Source of the DNA: JANFXS01 sp022791155
GTDB lineage: Bacteria; Bacillota; Clostridia; Lachnospirales; Anaerotignaceae
Length of the DNA stretch: 15,005 nucleotides
NCBI GenBank assembly: GCA_949743895.1
Contig: CATJUX010000045.1
Coordinates: 1-15,005, forward strand
Direction: 5' to 3'
The notes beneath the pieces were generated by a model that saw only the letters and a program-made list of their open reading frames with translations, was not told the origin of the DNA and made no database searches. Both the position numbers and the translations under genes were made by a program. Shown in pieces: positions 6,376-12,784 of this stretch (its first letter is position 1; every line of letters starts with the position of its first letter).

Positions 6376-7689
6376 ATGGCAATCAATGGAATCAATTCAA
6401 TGAACAATTGGAGCTATTATATACGCTATCAGCAATCTGTGAACAACACAAGGCTTGCCAATGCTTTGAGCAAAAATCCCAAAGTGTCGTCATATCTTCA
6501 AAGTGTCAACGGCGCCAGCGGCACAAACGGCGTTTCGTCAAAACCATATGCCGATTCAAAGGATTTCCTCAAAACATACAACAGCAACATGACGGGCCTC
6601 ATGTCATCAGCCAACGCTTTGAGAACAGGCAACAAAAACAGCGTCATAAACGAAATTTCAGCAAGCAGTTCCAACACAGACGTGGCCAGTGTAAAAACAA
6701 ACTACACATTAAGAGACACGGCAGATTATGCCCTCAACGTGAGCCAAACAGCGGCGGCTCAGGTGAATTCATCAGAATTTGTGAGCGGAAGCGCGCTTGC
6801 AGAAAGCGACATGAACTTTTCAATAGAATCGTCAGCCGGAAAAATTGACGTGAACGTTGTTGCATCAAAAGAAAACGGCGGCCAAAAAACAAACTATCAA
6901 ATGTTTAAGGAAGCCGCTGAATCCATAAACAGCCAAAAAAGCGGCCTTTTGGCCGAGGTTGATGTCAAAGACGGAAATGTGAGCCTCAAAATCAGCTCAG
7001 CTGAAACAGGAAGCAAAAACACATTTGCCATAAATGGCGACGAGGGTTCAGCTTCGGGGCTCAAAAATGTGTCTCAGGAAAGCCGCGATGCCGTATACAG
7101 CATAACCAAAAACGGAACAACAAAAGAATACACTTCCTCAAGCAACGATATAAACATTGAATATGGCCGCATGACAGCCACACTCAAAAAAGCCGGCGAA
7201 ACAACCATTTCCACAGGCATGGACAATGACAAAGTTGTTTCCGCCATGAAAGATCTTGTTTCAAACTACAACAAGACTCTTGATTTTCTCAACAAAAATG
7301 CTGACCGCGGAACAGGAGTTGTGAATCAAATCCGAAACATGGCAACCGCCCCCACAGCTGAAAAAAGCATGGAGCTTATAGGCGTGAGCGTCAACAAAGA
7401 CGGCACACTCAAAATTGATGAAGCCAAGCTGGCCGAAAGCCTCAAAAAAGATCCAAGCCTCACAAGAGACATCATCGGCGGTTCTTTTGGCATTGCTCAG
7501 GGCGCTTTCAGCGACGCTGTGAAAGGCATGGGCGCCAATTCGCTGAGCCTCATCAACAATTCCATGAATCAGCAATATGGCTACAACAGCTATGACCCTT
7601 TCAGCCAGTTGAGCTTATACAGGGGAAACAGAGCCTTCACAATGAACAACATTTCGGCTCTTGGCCTCATGTTTGACATGTTTGTTTGA
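6376..7689 (+). CDS. FliD-like flagellar protein
   Basis: Probable late flagellar protein of 437 residues, most like the filament cap FliD in its second half. Residues ~270-400 contain a FliD C-terminal-like pattern: LVSNYNKTLDFLNKNADRG, then MELIGVSVNKDGTLKIDEAK and LAESLKKDP. A middle motif TADYALNVSQTAAAQVNS resembles the 'L.VSQLA..Q...S' segment near the FliD N-terminus. The usual FliD start was not recognised; instead there is a Tyr/Asn-rich beginning (NNWSYYIRYQQSVNNTR), so this may be a diverged cap or another hook-associated protein. The protein lacks a signal peptide and cysteines, as expected for a type III-exported flagellar substrate. AAGGAGG stands 7 bases before the ATG, and a sigma-D promoter precedes it. 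Role as cap is inferred; flagellar affiliation is well supported. Confidence 0.75.
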   Translation: MAINGINSMNNWSYYIRYQQSVNNTRLANALSKNPKVSSYLQSVNGASGTNGVSSKPYADSKDFLKTYNSNMTGLMSSANALRTGNKNSVINEISASSSNTDVASVKTNYTLRDTADYALNVSQTAAAQVNSSEFVSGSALAESDMNFSIESSAGKIDVNVVASKENGGQKTNYQMFKEAAESINSQKSGLLAEVDVKDGNVSLKISSAETGSKNTFAINGDEGSASGLKNVSQESRDAVYSITKNGTTKEYTSSSNDINIEYGRMTATLKKAGETTISTGMDNDKVVSAMKDLVSNYNKTLDFLNKNADRGTGVVNQIRNMATAPTAEKSMELIGVSVNKDGTLKIDEAKLAESLKKDPSLTRDIIGGSFGIAQGAFSDAVKGMGANSLSLINNSMNQQYGYNSYDPFSQLSLYRGNRAFTMNNISALGLMFDMFV

Positions 7690-7775
7690 AATTTGTCACA
7701 AAAACCATTCTCAATTGGCCAATTGCATGATTTTTGAGAAAACACACAGCAAAATGGCAGGAAAATGTCTATCAA

Positions 7776-7795
7776 GGAGGCGTTAACGCGCCTCC
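7776..7795 (+). terminator. Possible weak terminator or 5' UTR hairpin
   Basis: GGAGGCG (7776-7782) pairs with CGCCTCC (7789-7795) around a 6-base loop. Only a short T-run (CGGTTT) follows, so termination after the FliD-like gene would be partial, and the downstream small gene could be co-transcribed. The 5' arm itself reads GGAGG, but no start codon follows at useful distance. Confidence 0.4.
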
Positions 7796-7820
7796 CGGTT
7801 TCAGAATATAAATTCACGGT

Positions 7821-7856
7821 GCGCAAATCATGTTTTCCAAAAAACATGTTTGGCGC
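7821..7856 (+). promoter_or_regulatory. Long imperfect hairpin upstream of the YjfB-like gene
   Basis: GCGCAAATCATGTTTT (7821-7836) pairs with AAAACATGTTTGGCGC (7841-7856) at 14 of 16 positions around a CCAA loop. It ends 12 bases before the ribosome binding site and has no T-run, so it is better read as a transcript-stabilising or translation-control structure than as a terminator. Confidence 0.55.
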
Positions 7857-7882
7857 AAGCCGCTTGAAAAGGAGGACTACAA

Positions 7883-8071
7883 ATGGTTGAATCAATCGCC
7901 GCCATGAGCATGAACATGAGCGCTGCAAAGCTTCAGATGGATGCTTCAGTCTCAATTGCAAAAATGGCCATGAACGATCAGGAAATCGCGCTCAACGGCC
8001 TTATGGACATGGTGGATGCCGCCAACATATCATCAGATGGCATGGAACATGTCATCGACACATTGGCTTAA
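7883..8071 (+). CDS. YjfB-family putative motility protein
   Basis: Small protein of 62 residues resembling the YjfB family of putative motility proteins, whose Bacillus subtilis member is part of the sigma-D regulon; biochemical role unknown. Recognisable family features are the short Met/Ala-rich helix SIAAMSMNMSAAKLQMDASV, then SIAKMAMNDQE and a second helix ending in a Leu/Met-rich stretch. Thirteen Met (21%) and no Cys, Trp, Arg or Pro make it compositionally unusual. A strong AAAAGGAGG site sits 7 bases before the ATG. It lies 193 bases after the FliD-like gene, same strand, and is closed by its own terminator; no separate sigma-D promoter was found, so read-through from the upstream gene is likely. 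Confidence 0.75.
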   Translation: MVESIAAMSMNMSAAKLQMDASVSIAKMAMNDQEIALNGLMDMVDAANISSDGMEHVIDTLA

Positions 8072-8098
8072 TCCAACAAGCACATAACACTTCACAAG

Positions 8099-8139
8099 CC
8101 CGCCGCCGGAACATTTTCTCGCCGCGGGTTTGTTTTTTT
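8099..8139 (+). terminator. Intrinsic terminator after the YjfB-like gene
   Basis: CCCGCCGC (8099-8106) pairs with GCCGCGGG (8121-8128), one mismatch, followed by TTTGTTTTTTT (8129-8139). It begins 27 bases after the stop. Confidence 0.8.
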
Positions 8140-8628
8140 GAACCATGTCCGCATTTTCAAAAAACACTTTTTTCACGCAAACACGCTTTCAGTTGACAAT
8201 GGAATTTTGCAGATGTTTTCCAACGCAAAAAATTCAGTTCTCAAACACTTCAATCCATGCGCTTTGCTTTTTCAGTCAGCACGCAAAACCAAAGCGCCTT
8301 TCTCCACAATTAAACATAAATTCCCCGCCAAACAGTTTTTCGGCCAAAAATGGCAGACAATGCTCAAAAACGAAACCTCCCACAATTCTGTGCTTCAAAA
8401 ATGTTTGGCTCGCCACTCAAAATCTTCGCGCACATTGCACTGATCAACAAAAACCAAGCTTGCCATTGTCAGCCCCCTGTCAAAAATTGTCCAAAACCGA
8501 CAGCTTCGACTATTTTTGTTGTCAAAGACATAAATTTGTTGTAACATTATAGAAAAGCTTTTCATGGCGGTCAGAAAATTGGGCCGCTCTATAAATTTGT
8601 ATAAGTGTCAACGTGGGAGGGAAATTGT
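8140..8628. other. Long intergenic region before iorA
   Basis: Nearly 490 bases with no gene I can support: the longer open frames here lack ribosome binding sites and have no recognisable protein. It contains an 8-bp inverted repeat GCGCTTTG (8259-8266) / CAAAGCGC (8290-8297) with a 23-base loop, a candidate iorA promoter at 8519-8547 and a 12-bp palindrome GAAAAGCTTTTC at 8552-8563. No riboswitch consensus was recognised. Confidence 0.5.
8519..8547 (+). promoter_or_regulatory. Candidate sigma-A promoter for iorAB
   Basis: TTGTCA (8519-8524, 5 of 6), 17-base spacer, TAACAT (8542-8547, 4 of 6). The predicted start of transcription falls at or inside the palindrome GAAAAGCTTTTC (8552-8563), which could be an operator. 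Weak matches; alternatives such as TATAAG at 8600-8605 exist. Confidence 0.4.
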
Positions 8629-10401
8629 TTGAGCAAAGTGATATTGACAGGCGATGAGGCGCTCGCCCGCGGCGCCTATGAAGCCGGCGCTTTAGTGGCC
8701 GCGGCATACCCCGGAACGCCAAGCACCGAAATTGTTGAAAATTTTTCAAAATATGATGGCATATATGCCGAATGGTCTGTGAATGAAAAAGTGGCATGTG
8801 AAGTTGCCGCCGGCGCTTCAACGCGCGGCGCAAGAAGTTTTGCGGCAATGAAACATGTTGGCCTCAATGTGGCCGCCGACGCATTCACAAGCTATTCCTA
8901 TCACCACATAAACGGCGGTTTTGTGCTCATCTCCGCCGATGAACCAGGAATGCATTCCTCACAGAACGAGCAGGACAACAGGCATTATGCACCTTTGGCC
9001 AAAACGCCCATGCTTGAGCCCTCAGACAGCCGCGAGTGTGTGGAATTCATGAAAGCCGCTTTTGAAATAAGCGAAGAATATGACACGCCTGTGCTCATGA
9101 GAGTCACAACACGCATTTGCCATTCAAAATCTGTTGTGGAACTGGGCCCGCGGAACGTTCCGCCGCTCAAAGAATTCACAAAGGACATAAAGCAAATGCT
9201 CATGGTGCCGGCCAACGCGCGCTTGCGTCACCCAATAATAGAGCATGAGCGCATTCCACGCCTCAAAGAGCTCTCCAACAAATGCAAATTCAACAGCATT
9301 GAATATCACAGCAAAAAAATTGGGATCATAGCCAATGGAATCAGCTTTCAATATGCAAAAGAAGTTATGGGCGAAAACGCAAGCTATCTCAAAATTGGCT
9401 TGTCATATCCAATGCCCGACAAACTCATCACCGAATTTGCCAAAGAGGTTGAAACGCTATATGTTGTGGAGGAAGGCGATTCATATATGGAGGATTTCGT
9501 CAAAACCCTCGGCATAAACTGCATTGGCAAAGAGCTGTTTTCGCATTGTGGCGAGTTTTCACCCGGGCTTGTGAGGGAAAAGCTGACAGGCAAAAAAGCC
9601 GAAAAGCACTTCTCCACTTCCCTTGAGGCCCCTTCAAGGCCGCCTGTTCTTTGCGCCGGCTGTCCTCACAGAGGTCTGTTCTATGAATTGGGCAAATATT
9701 CCCAAAAGGCATATTTCAGCGGCGACATAGGCTGCTATTCACTGGGTGCGCTTCCGCCCCTTTCGGCTCACGATTCACTTTTGTGCATGGGCGGTGCAAT
9801 CACAGTTGCCCACGGTTTTGAAAAAGCCACAAACATAAGCGGCGCCCGCACATACAAAAAAACATTTTCAATAATCGGCGATTCCACATTTTTCCATTCC
9901 GGCGTGACAGGCCTCATAAACGCTGTCTACAACAAAGCTGGCATAACAATGATTATTCTTGACAACAGCATAACAGGAATGACAGGTCATCAGGACAACC
10001 CCGGCACAGGAAAAACTGTGATGGGCGAAGATGCCCCAAAGGTTGACATAGAAGCCCTTTGCACCGCCTGTGGCGTGAAAGCCGAAAACATTGTCACCTG
10101 CGATCCATACAGCCTTGATGAAACTGCCAATGCACTCAAGGCTGGCTTTGAGGCCGATGAGCCATTTGTGATAATTGCCAAACGCGAATGCGCACTGTTG
10201 AAACCTGTCATCAAAAAACGTGAAAAAATGAAGTGCAAAGTTGTTTCCGAAAAATGCCGTTCATGCAAAAAGTGTCTCAAAACGGGCTGTCCGGCACTTG
10301 TCATGGATGAAAAGGCTTCCATTGACAGCACAAACTGCAATGGCTGCACAATTTGCAAACAGGTTTGTCCTTTTGACGCTATAGAAAGTGTGGGTGAGTG
10401 A
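8629..10401 (+). CDS. iorA: Indolepyruvate:ferredoxin oxidoreductase, alpha subunit
   Basis: ThDP and iron-sulfur subunit that oxidatively decarboxylates aryl pyruvates (indolepyruvate, phenylpyruvate, hydroxyphenylpyruvate) with CoA, yielding aryl-acetyl-CoA, CO2 and reduced ferredoxin; cytoplasmic. I chose the TTG at 8629 because GGGAGGG (8615-8621) lies 7 bases upstream, giving 590 residues (M)SKVILTGDEALARG; an in-frame GTG at 8605 would put that site inside the gene. The N-terminal pyrimidine-binding domain has the probable catalytic Glu53 (WSVNEKVACE). ThDP-binding motifs follow: GDIGCYSLGALPP, GDSTFFHSGVTGLINAVYN and DNSITGMTGHQDNPGTG. Two [4Fe-4S] motifs close the protein: Cys543/546/549/554, with the IorA-type CX2CX2CX4CP spacing, and Cys570/573/576/580. 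Next gene is iorB, one base after the stop. Confidence 0.95.
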   Translation: MSKVILTGDEALARGAYEAGALVAAAYPGTPSTEIVENFSKYDGIYAEWSVNEKVACEVAAGASTRGARSFAAMKHVGLNVAADAFTSYSYHHINGGFVLISADEPGMHSSQNEQDNRHYAPLAKTPMLEPSDSRECVEFMKAAFEISEEYDTPVLMRVTTRICHSKSVVELGPRNVPPLKEFTKDIKQMLMVPANARLRHPIIEHERIPRLKELSNKCKFNSIEYHSKKIGIIANGISFQYAKEVMGENASYLKIGLSYPMPDKLITEFAKEVETLYVVEEGDSYMEDFVKTLGINCIGKELFSHCGEFSPGLVREKLTGKKAEKHFSTSLEAPSRPPVLCAGCPHRGLFYELGKYSQKAYFSGDIGCYSLGALPPLSAHDSLLCMGGAITVAHGFEKATNISGARTYKKTFSIIGDSTFFHSGVTGLINAVYNKAGITMIILDNSITGMTGHQDNPGTGKTVMGEDAPKVDIEALCTACGVKAENIVTCDPYSLDETANALKAGFEADEPFVIIAKRECALLKPVIKKREKMKCKVVSEKCRSCKKCLKTGCPALVMDEKASIDSTNCNGCTICKQVCPFDAIESVGE

Positions 10402-10402
10402 C

Positions 10403-10972
10403 ATGGAAACAAAAAATATACTTCTTGTTGGCGTTGGCGGACAGGGAACAATTCTCACTTCAAAAATATTGACAAAGGCACTTGTTGAAAATGGCTTTGA
10501 CGTCAAAATGAGCGAGATCCATGGCATGAGCCAGCGCGGCGGCTCTGTCACAACCCAAATCCGCTTTGGCAACAATGTGTTCAGCCCCGTCATTGAAGAA
10601 GGCACAGCCGACATGATTGTTTCATTCGAAAAATGCGAGGCGTTGCGCTGTCTTTCATGGCTCAAAAATGACGGCACACTCATTGTGAACAACTATGAAA
10701 TGCGGCCGGTGACAGTTTCAATAGGTCAAGCCACATATCCCAAGGGCATATTGGAAGAGTATAAAAAAAATGTGAAAAACACATATATAATTGACGCTTT
10801 CGCAACAGCGGAAAAATTGGGCTCGGCAAAATGCATGAACATTGTCCTTTTGGGCGCAATTGCAAAAAAAATGAATTTTGAAGCAAATTGGAAAAGGCTG
10901 ATCGAAGAACATGTTCCGTCAAAGGCTGCCGCAATGAACTGGGAAGCATTTTGCCGCGGATTCGAAATATAA
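10403..10972 (+). CDS. iorB: Indolepyruvate:ferredoxin oxidoreductase, beta subunit
   Basis: Gamma-domain-like partner of IorA in the heteromeric 2-oxoacid:ferredoxin oxidoreductase; supplies the domain that contacts CoA and completes the active complex. The protein has 189 residues from the ATG at 10403. The opening NILLVGVGGQGTILTSKIL is the hallmark of the family, followed by VKMSEIHGMSQRGGSVTTQIRFG, also diagnostic. An in-frame GTG at 10388 inside iorA is less likely. Only one base separates the iorA stop from this ATG and the local ribosome binding site is weak (GGGTGAG), which suggests translational coupling to iorA. A terminator follows 20 bases after the stop, so iorAB is a two-gene unit. 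Confidence 0.94.
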   Translation: METKNILLVGVGGQGTILTSKILTKALVENGFDVKMSEIHGMSQRGGSVTTQIRFGNNVFSPVIEEGTADMIVSFEKCEALRCLSWLKNDGTLIVNNYEMRPVTVSIGQATYPKGILEEYKKNVKNTYIIDAFATAEKLGSAKCMNIVLLGAIAKKMNFEANWKRLIEEHVPSKAAAMNWEAFCRGFEI

Positions 10973-10992
10973 CACAGAAATTTTGTATGCAT

Positions 10993-11031
10993 AAAAGGCA
11001 TTTGGCGCTTTTGACGTCAACTGCCTTTTTT
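10993..11031 (+). terminator. Terminator of iorAB
   Basis: AAAAGGCATTTG (10993-11004) pairs with CAACTGCCTTTT (11018-11029) with one mismatch, followed by more T. The loop contains most of the palindrome TTGACGTCAA (11011-11020). Confidence 0.75.
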
Positions 11032-11290
11032 CATGAATATTATACCATTTGAAAAATTTATACTTTTTTGCTTTTCATGTGCTGTCAATGCACGTTTTGT
11101 GTGAACATCGCGTCAATGTTTTGTTTGCCACAATTGCCGTTTGCAAACATTTTGAAAATTCAGACAAAAGCTGAAAATCTCTCAATTTTCAGAAGAAAAA
11201 TAAACGGTTTCAGCAATTTGGGAATATAAAGCCAATGATAACTCAACAGGCCGCTTCAAACATCAAAAGTTTGAGCTTCATTTGCCATTG

Positions 11291-11328
11291 TGTTGACATT
11301 TTTGCAAAAAAGAGTTAATATGTCAACA
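11291..11328. promoter_or_regulatory. Inverted repeat bracketing the promoter (operator candidate)
   Basis: TGTTGACAT (11291-11299) and ATGTCAACA (11320-11328) are perfect 9-bp inverted arms 20 bases apart. One arm covers the -35 box and the other begins in the -10 box. Arm centres are 29 bases apart, near three helical turns, so a protein pair could sit on one face. Function inferred from position only. Confidence 0.6.
11293..11321 (+). promoter_or_regulatory. Sigma-A promoter of the DUF2325 gene
   Basis: Perfect -35 TTGACA (11293-11298), 17-base spacer, -10 TAATAT (11316-11321, 5 of 6). It lies 55 bases upstream of the ATG. Confidence 0.85.
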
Positions 11329-11335
11329 AACAAAG

Positions 11336-11349
11336 TTAGCATCAGCTAA
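11336..11349. promoter_or_regulatory. 14-bp inverted repeat in the 5' UTR
   Basis: TTAGC-ATCA-GCTAA, just downstream of the predicted transcription start and 11 bases before the ribosome binding site. It could be a second operator or a short hairpin. Confidence 0.4.
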
Positions 11350-11376
11350 TTAAAATTGCAAAAGGAGAAGATTTTT

Positions 11377-11667
11377 ATGAGCGTAGTTATAGTTGGCGGC
11401 CACGACAAAATGGCAAGACAATATATGGACATTTGCAAGGAATATAACTGCAAAGCAAAAGTGTTCACTCAAATGCCCGGAAATTTCAAAAAACAAATAG
11501 GAAAAGCCGATCTTCTTGTGCTTTTCACAAGCACTGTTTCTCACATGATGGTCAGCGGAGCCGTGAAGGAAGCCAAAAAAAGCAGCATTTCTGTTGCCCA
11601 TTCCCACAGCAGCAGCGGTTTTGCCCTCAAAAAAATACTCAATGAATATGTCAATCAAAATATATAG
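11377..11667 (+). CDS. DUF2325 family small protein
   Basis: Protein of 96 residues matching the DUF2325 family as I know it (MSVVIVGGHDKMARQY, CKAKVFTQMPGNFKKQIG, LLVLFTSTVSHMMVSGAV, then a His/Ser-rich HSHSSSGFALKKIL). The opening VVIVGGHD followed by alternating helices and strands suggests a small Rossmann-like fold; molecular function is not known to me. AAAGGAG lies 9 bases before the ATG, which fixes the start over an in-frame GTG/ATG-like codon seven codons upstream. No neighbours share its strand closely: iorB is 404 bases upstream and a convergent regulator follows. It has its own strong promoter overlapped by a perfect inverted repeat, so it is probably a singly controlled gene. 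The His-Ser-His cluster could bind metal, but this is speculation. Confidence 0.85.
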   Translation: MSVVIVGGHDKMARQYMDICKEYNCKAKVFTQMPGNFKKQIGKADLLVLFTSTVSHMMVSGAVKEAKKSSISVAHSHSSSGFALKKILNEYVNQNI

Positions 11668-11723
11668 CCTTTGTTAAGCATTTTTAAGTTTACATTGCCA
11701 AATTATGCTTCATGCGCCCCATT

Positions 11724-11759
11724 TTCAGTTGACAAAAGTATGTTCCCTTGTCAACTGAA
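11724..11759. repeat. Perfect 12-bp inverted repeat
   Basis: TTCAGTTGACAA (11724-11735) and TTGTCAACTGAA (11748-11759) around a 12-base spacer. No T-run follows directly (a TTTTT begins 8 bases later), so it is not a standard terminator. Its GTTGACA...TGTCAAC core also forms the arms of the repeat over the DUF2325 promoter. Confidence 0.7.
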
Positions 11760-11953
11760 GCGCCACATTTTTGCCCGCAACATCTCAACACAGCTGAAAT
11801 TTGTGTTTTTCAGGCACATGAAATTTGCAAGCCCCATGAAATGGCAAAATACTAATTTCACAAAGATATATGCAGCCCTCATGCGTTTCACTGACAACGG
11901 CACACTCCACAACGAAAAATTTTTTCTCTTCATTGCTCAATGTCAGCTTTGCC

Positions 11954-11988
11954 AAAAAGCAATATAACGCCCTAACATCATGCTTTTT
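11954..11988. terminator. Bidirectional terminator-like hairpin
   Basis: AAAAAGCA (11954-11961) pairs with TGCTTTTT (11981-11988); the T-rich arm supplies the U-run on either strand. It would serve the response regulator on the minus strand and may stop DUF2325 read-through. An overlapping alternative stem GCCCTAAC (11969-11976) / GTTAGGGC (12005-12012) includes the regulator's stop codon. Confidence 0.55.
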
Positions 11989-12005
11989 CAAATTTTGTTT
12001 TGTGG

Positions 12006-12680
12006 TTAGGGCTCAATTTTGATCACATATCCTGCGCCGCGGACAGTGTGTATGAGTTTGACACTCTGTCCAGCGTCTATCTTTTTTCTGAGATAGCGTA
12101 TATACACTTTCACAACGCCACTTCCGCCCTCATAGTCATAGTTCCACACATGCTGTTCAATTTTGTCTTTCGAAAGAACAATGCCATGGTTTCTCACCAT
12201 ATATTCTAATATGGCAAACTCACGGCTTGTGAGACAAATTGTTTTGCCGCCTCTCACCACAGTGTGGCTGGTGCAGTCCCCAGAAAAATCGCCAATGCTG
12301 AACACATTTGAAGCATTTTCGGCACGACGGCGCATTATGGCCTTCACACGCGCCAAAAGCTCGTCAAGCGCAAACGGCTTCGAAAGGCAGTCGTCAGCGC
12401 CGCAGTTCAATCCATACACCCGTTCTTCAACGCTGTCTTGAGGAACTGACAGCAAAACGGGAGTTTTTATGTTTTGTTCTCTCATGTGTTTCAAAACATC
12501 AATGCCCCCAAGCTTTGGCATGCCTGTGTCCAAAACAGCCGCGTCATATGAAGTCAGGCGCAAAAAATCCCAAGCGTCATCGCCGTTGAAGCAAAAATCA
12601 ACGGCATAATTTTCATTCTTAAATTTTTTGACAATTGCCGAATTCAATTCGGTTTCACTTTCTGCAATCAATATACGCAT
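12006..12680 (-). CDS. OmpR/PhoB-family response regulator, atypical receiver
   Basis: DNA-binding two-component regulator of 224 residues. The receiver domain spans ~1-115 with phosphoacceptor Asp51 (VLDTGMP) and conserved Lys101 (LSKPF). The N-terminal acidic patch reads MRILIAESETEL: Ser8 replaces the Asp that normally helps bind Mg. The switch Thr is Ser78 in LLSVPQDS, where TAR is usual. The C-terminal winged helix (~127-222) is intact: LTSREFAILEYMVRNHG, HVWNYDYEG, VKVYIRYLRKKID and IHTVRGAGYVI. No histidine kinase is next to it here, so it is an orphan in this window. GGAAAGG lies 9 bases before the ATG. It is divergent from the SLH-domain gene, and a direct repeat typical of this regulator class lies between them, so it may control that gene and itself. 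This target is inferred. Confidence 0.9.
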   Translation of the reverse strand: MRILIAESETELNSAIVKKFKNENYAVDFCFNGDDAWDFLRLTSYDAAVLDTGMPKLGGIDVLKHMREQNIKTPVLLSVPQDSVEERVYGLNCGADDCLSKPFALDELLARVKAIMRRRAENASNVFSIGDFSGDCTSHTVVRGGKTICLTSREFAILEYMVRNHGIVLSKDKIEQHVWNYDYEGGSGVVKVYIRYLRKKIDAGQSVKLIHTVRGAGYVIKIEP

Positions 12681-12717
12681 AAACGCCGGCCTTTCCGCAA
12701 TCGAGAATATAAGCGTT

Positions 12718-12747
12718 ATTTTAACATTATTTGGAGTTATATGTCAA
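12718..12747 (-). promoter_or_regulatory. Sigma-A promoter of the response regulator gene
   Basis: Minus strand: TTGACA (12747-12742), 18-base spacer, TAAAAT (12723-12718, 5 of 6). Start of transcription would fall near 12711, about 30 bases before the ATG. Confidence 0.75.
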
Positions 12748-12765
12748 TGGAAGTTATTGTTGTTT

Positions 12766-12784
12766 TTAACCTTACATTAACCTT
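12766..12784. promoter_or_regulatory. Direct-repeat operator candidate (TTAACCTT, 11-bp period)
   Basis: TTAACCTT occurs at 12766-12773 and 12777-12784, an exact 11-bp period, the geometry used by OmpR/PhoB-family dimers (compare Bacillus PhoP TTAACA-type boxes). A related TTAACA is at 12721-12726. The repeat sits just upstream of TATTAT (12792-12797), a possible -10 for the SLH gene that lacks a recognisable -35. That layout fits activator-dependent transcription. Confidence 0.55.

Larger units (their letters stand above)
11032..11376. other. Intergenic region upstream of the DUF2325 gene
   Basis: About 345 bases without a gene. It contains a hairpin CTGAAAAT (11171-11178) / ATTTTCAG (11185-11192) with a 6-base loop, a partial CodY-like box at 11184-11198 (11 of 14 positions of AATTTTCNGAAAATT), the promoter at 11293-11321, and two inverted repeats (11291-11328 and 11336-11349). 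Confidence 0.55.
11668..12005. other. Convergent intergenic region, DUF2325 gene / response regulator
   Basis: About 340 bases with no gene I can support. It contains a perfect 12-bp inverted repeat (11724-11759), several AAATTTG/TGAAATTT segments and the terminator-like structure at 11954-11988. Confidence 0.5.

Noticed and set aside
6348..6848. 166-codon frame overlapping the FliD-like gene
   Set aside because: It lies in another frame of a well-supported gene, with its start upstream of that gene's ribosome binding site, and has a Gln/Lys/Arg-rich shadow composition.
8138..8552. Overlapping open frames of 101 and 135 codons before iorA
   Set aside because: They begin at or next to the terminator T-run, lack ribosome binding sites, and their translations are rich in Lys, Phe, His and Ser without family resemblance; they look like open frames by chance.
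11671..11967. 98-codon open frame after the DUF2325 gene
   Set aside because: No ribosome binding site; it runs through the 12-bp inverted repeat and terminator region, and the translation has no recognisable family.
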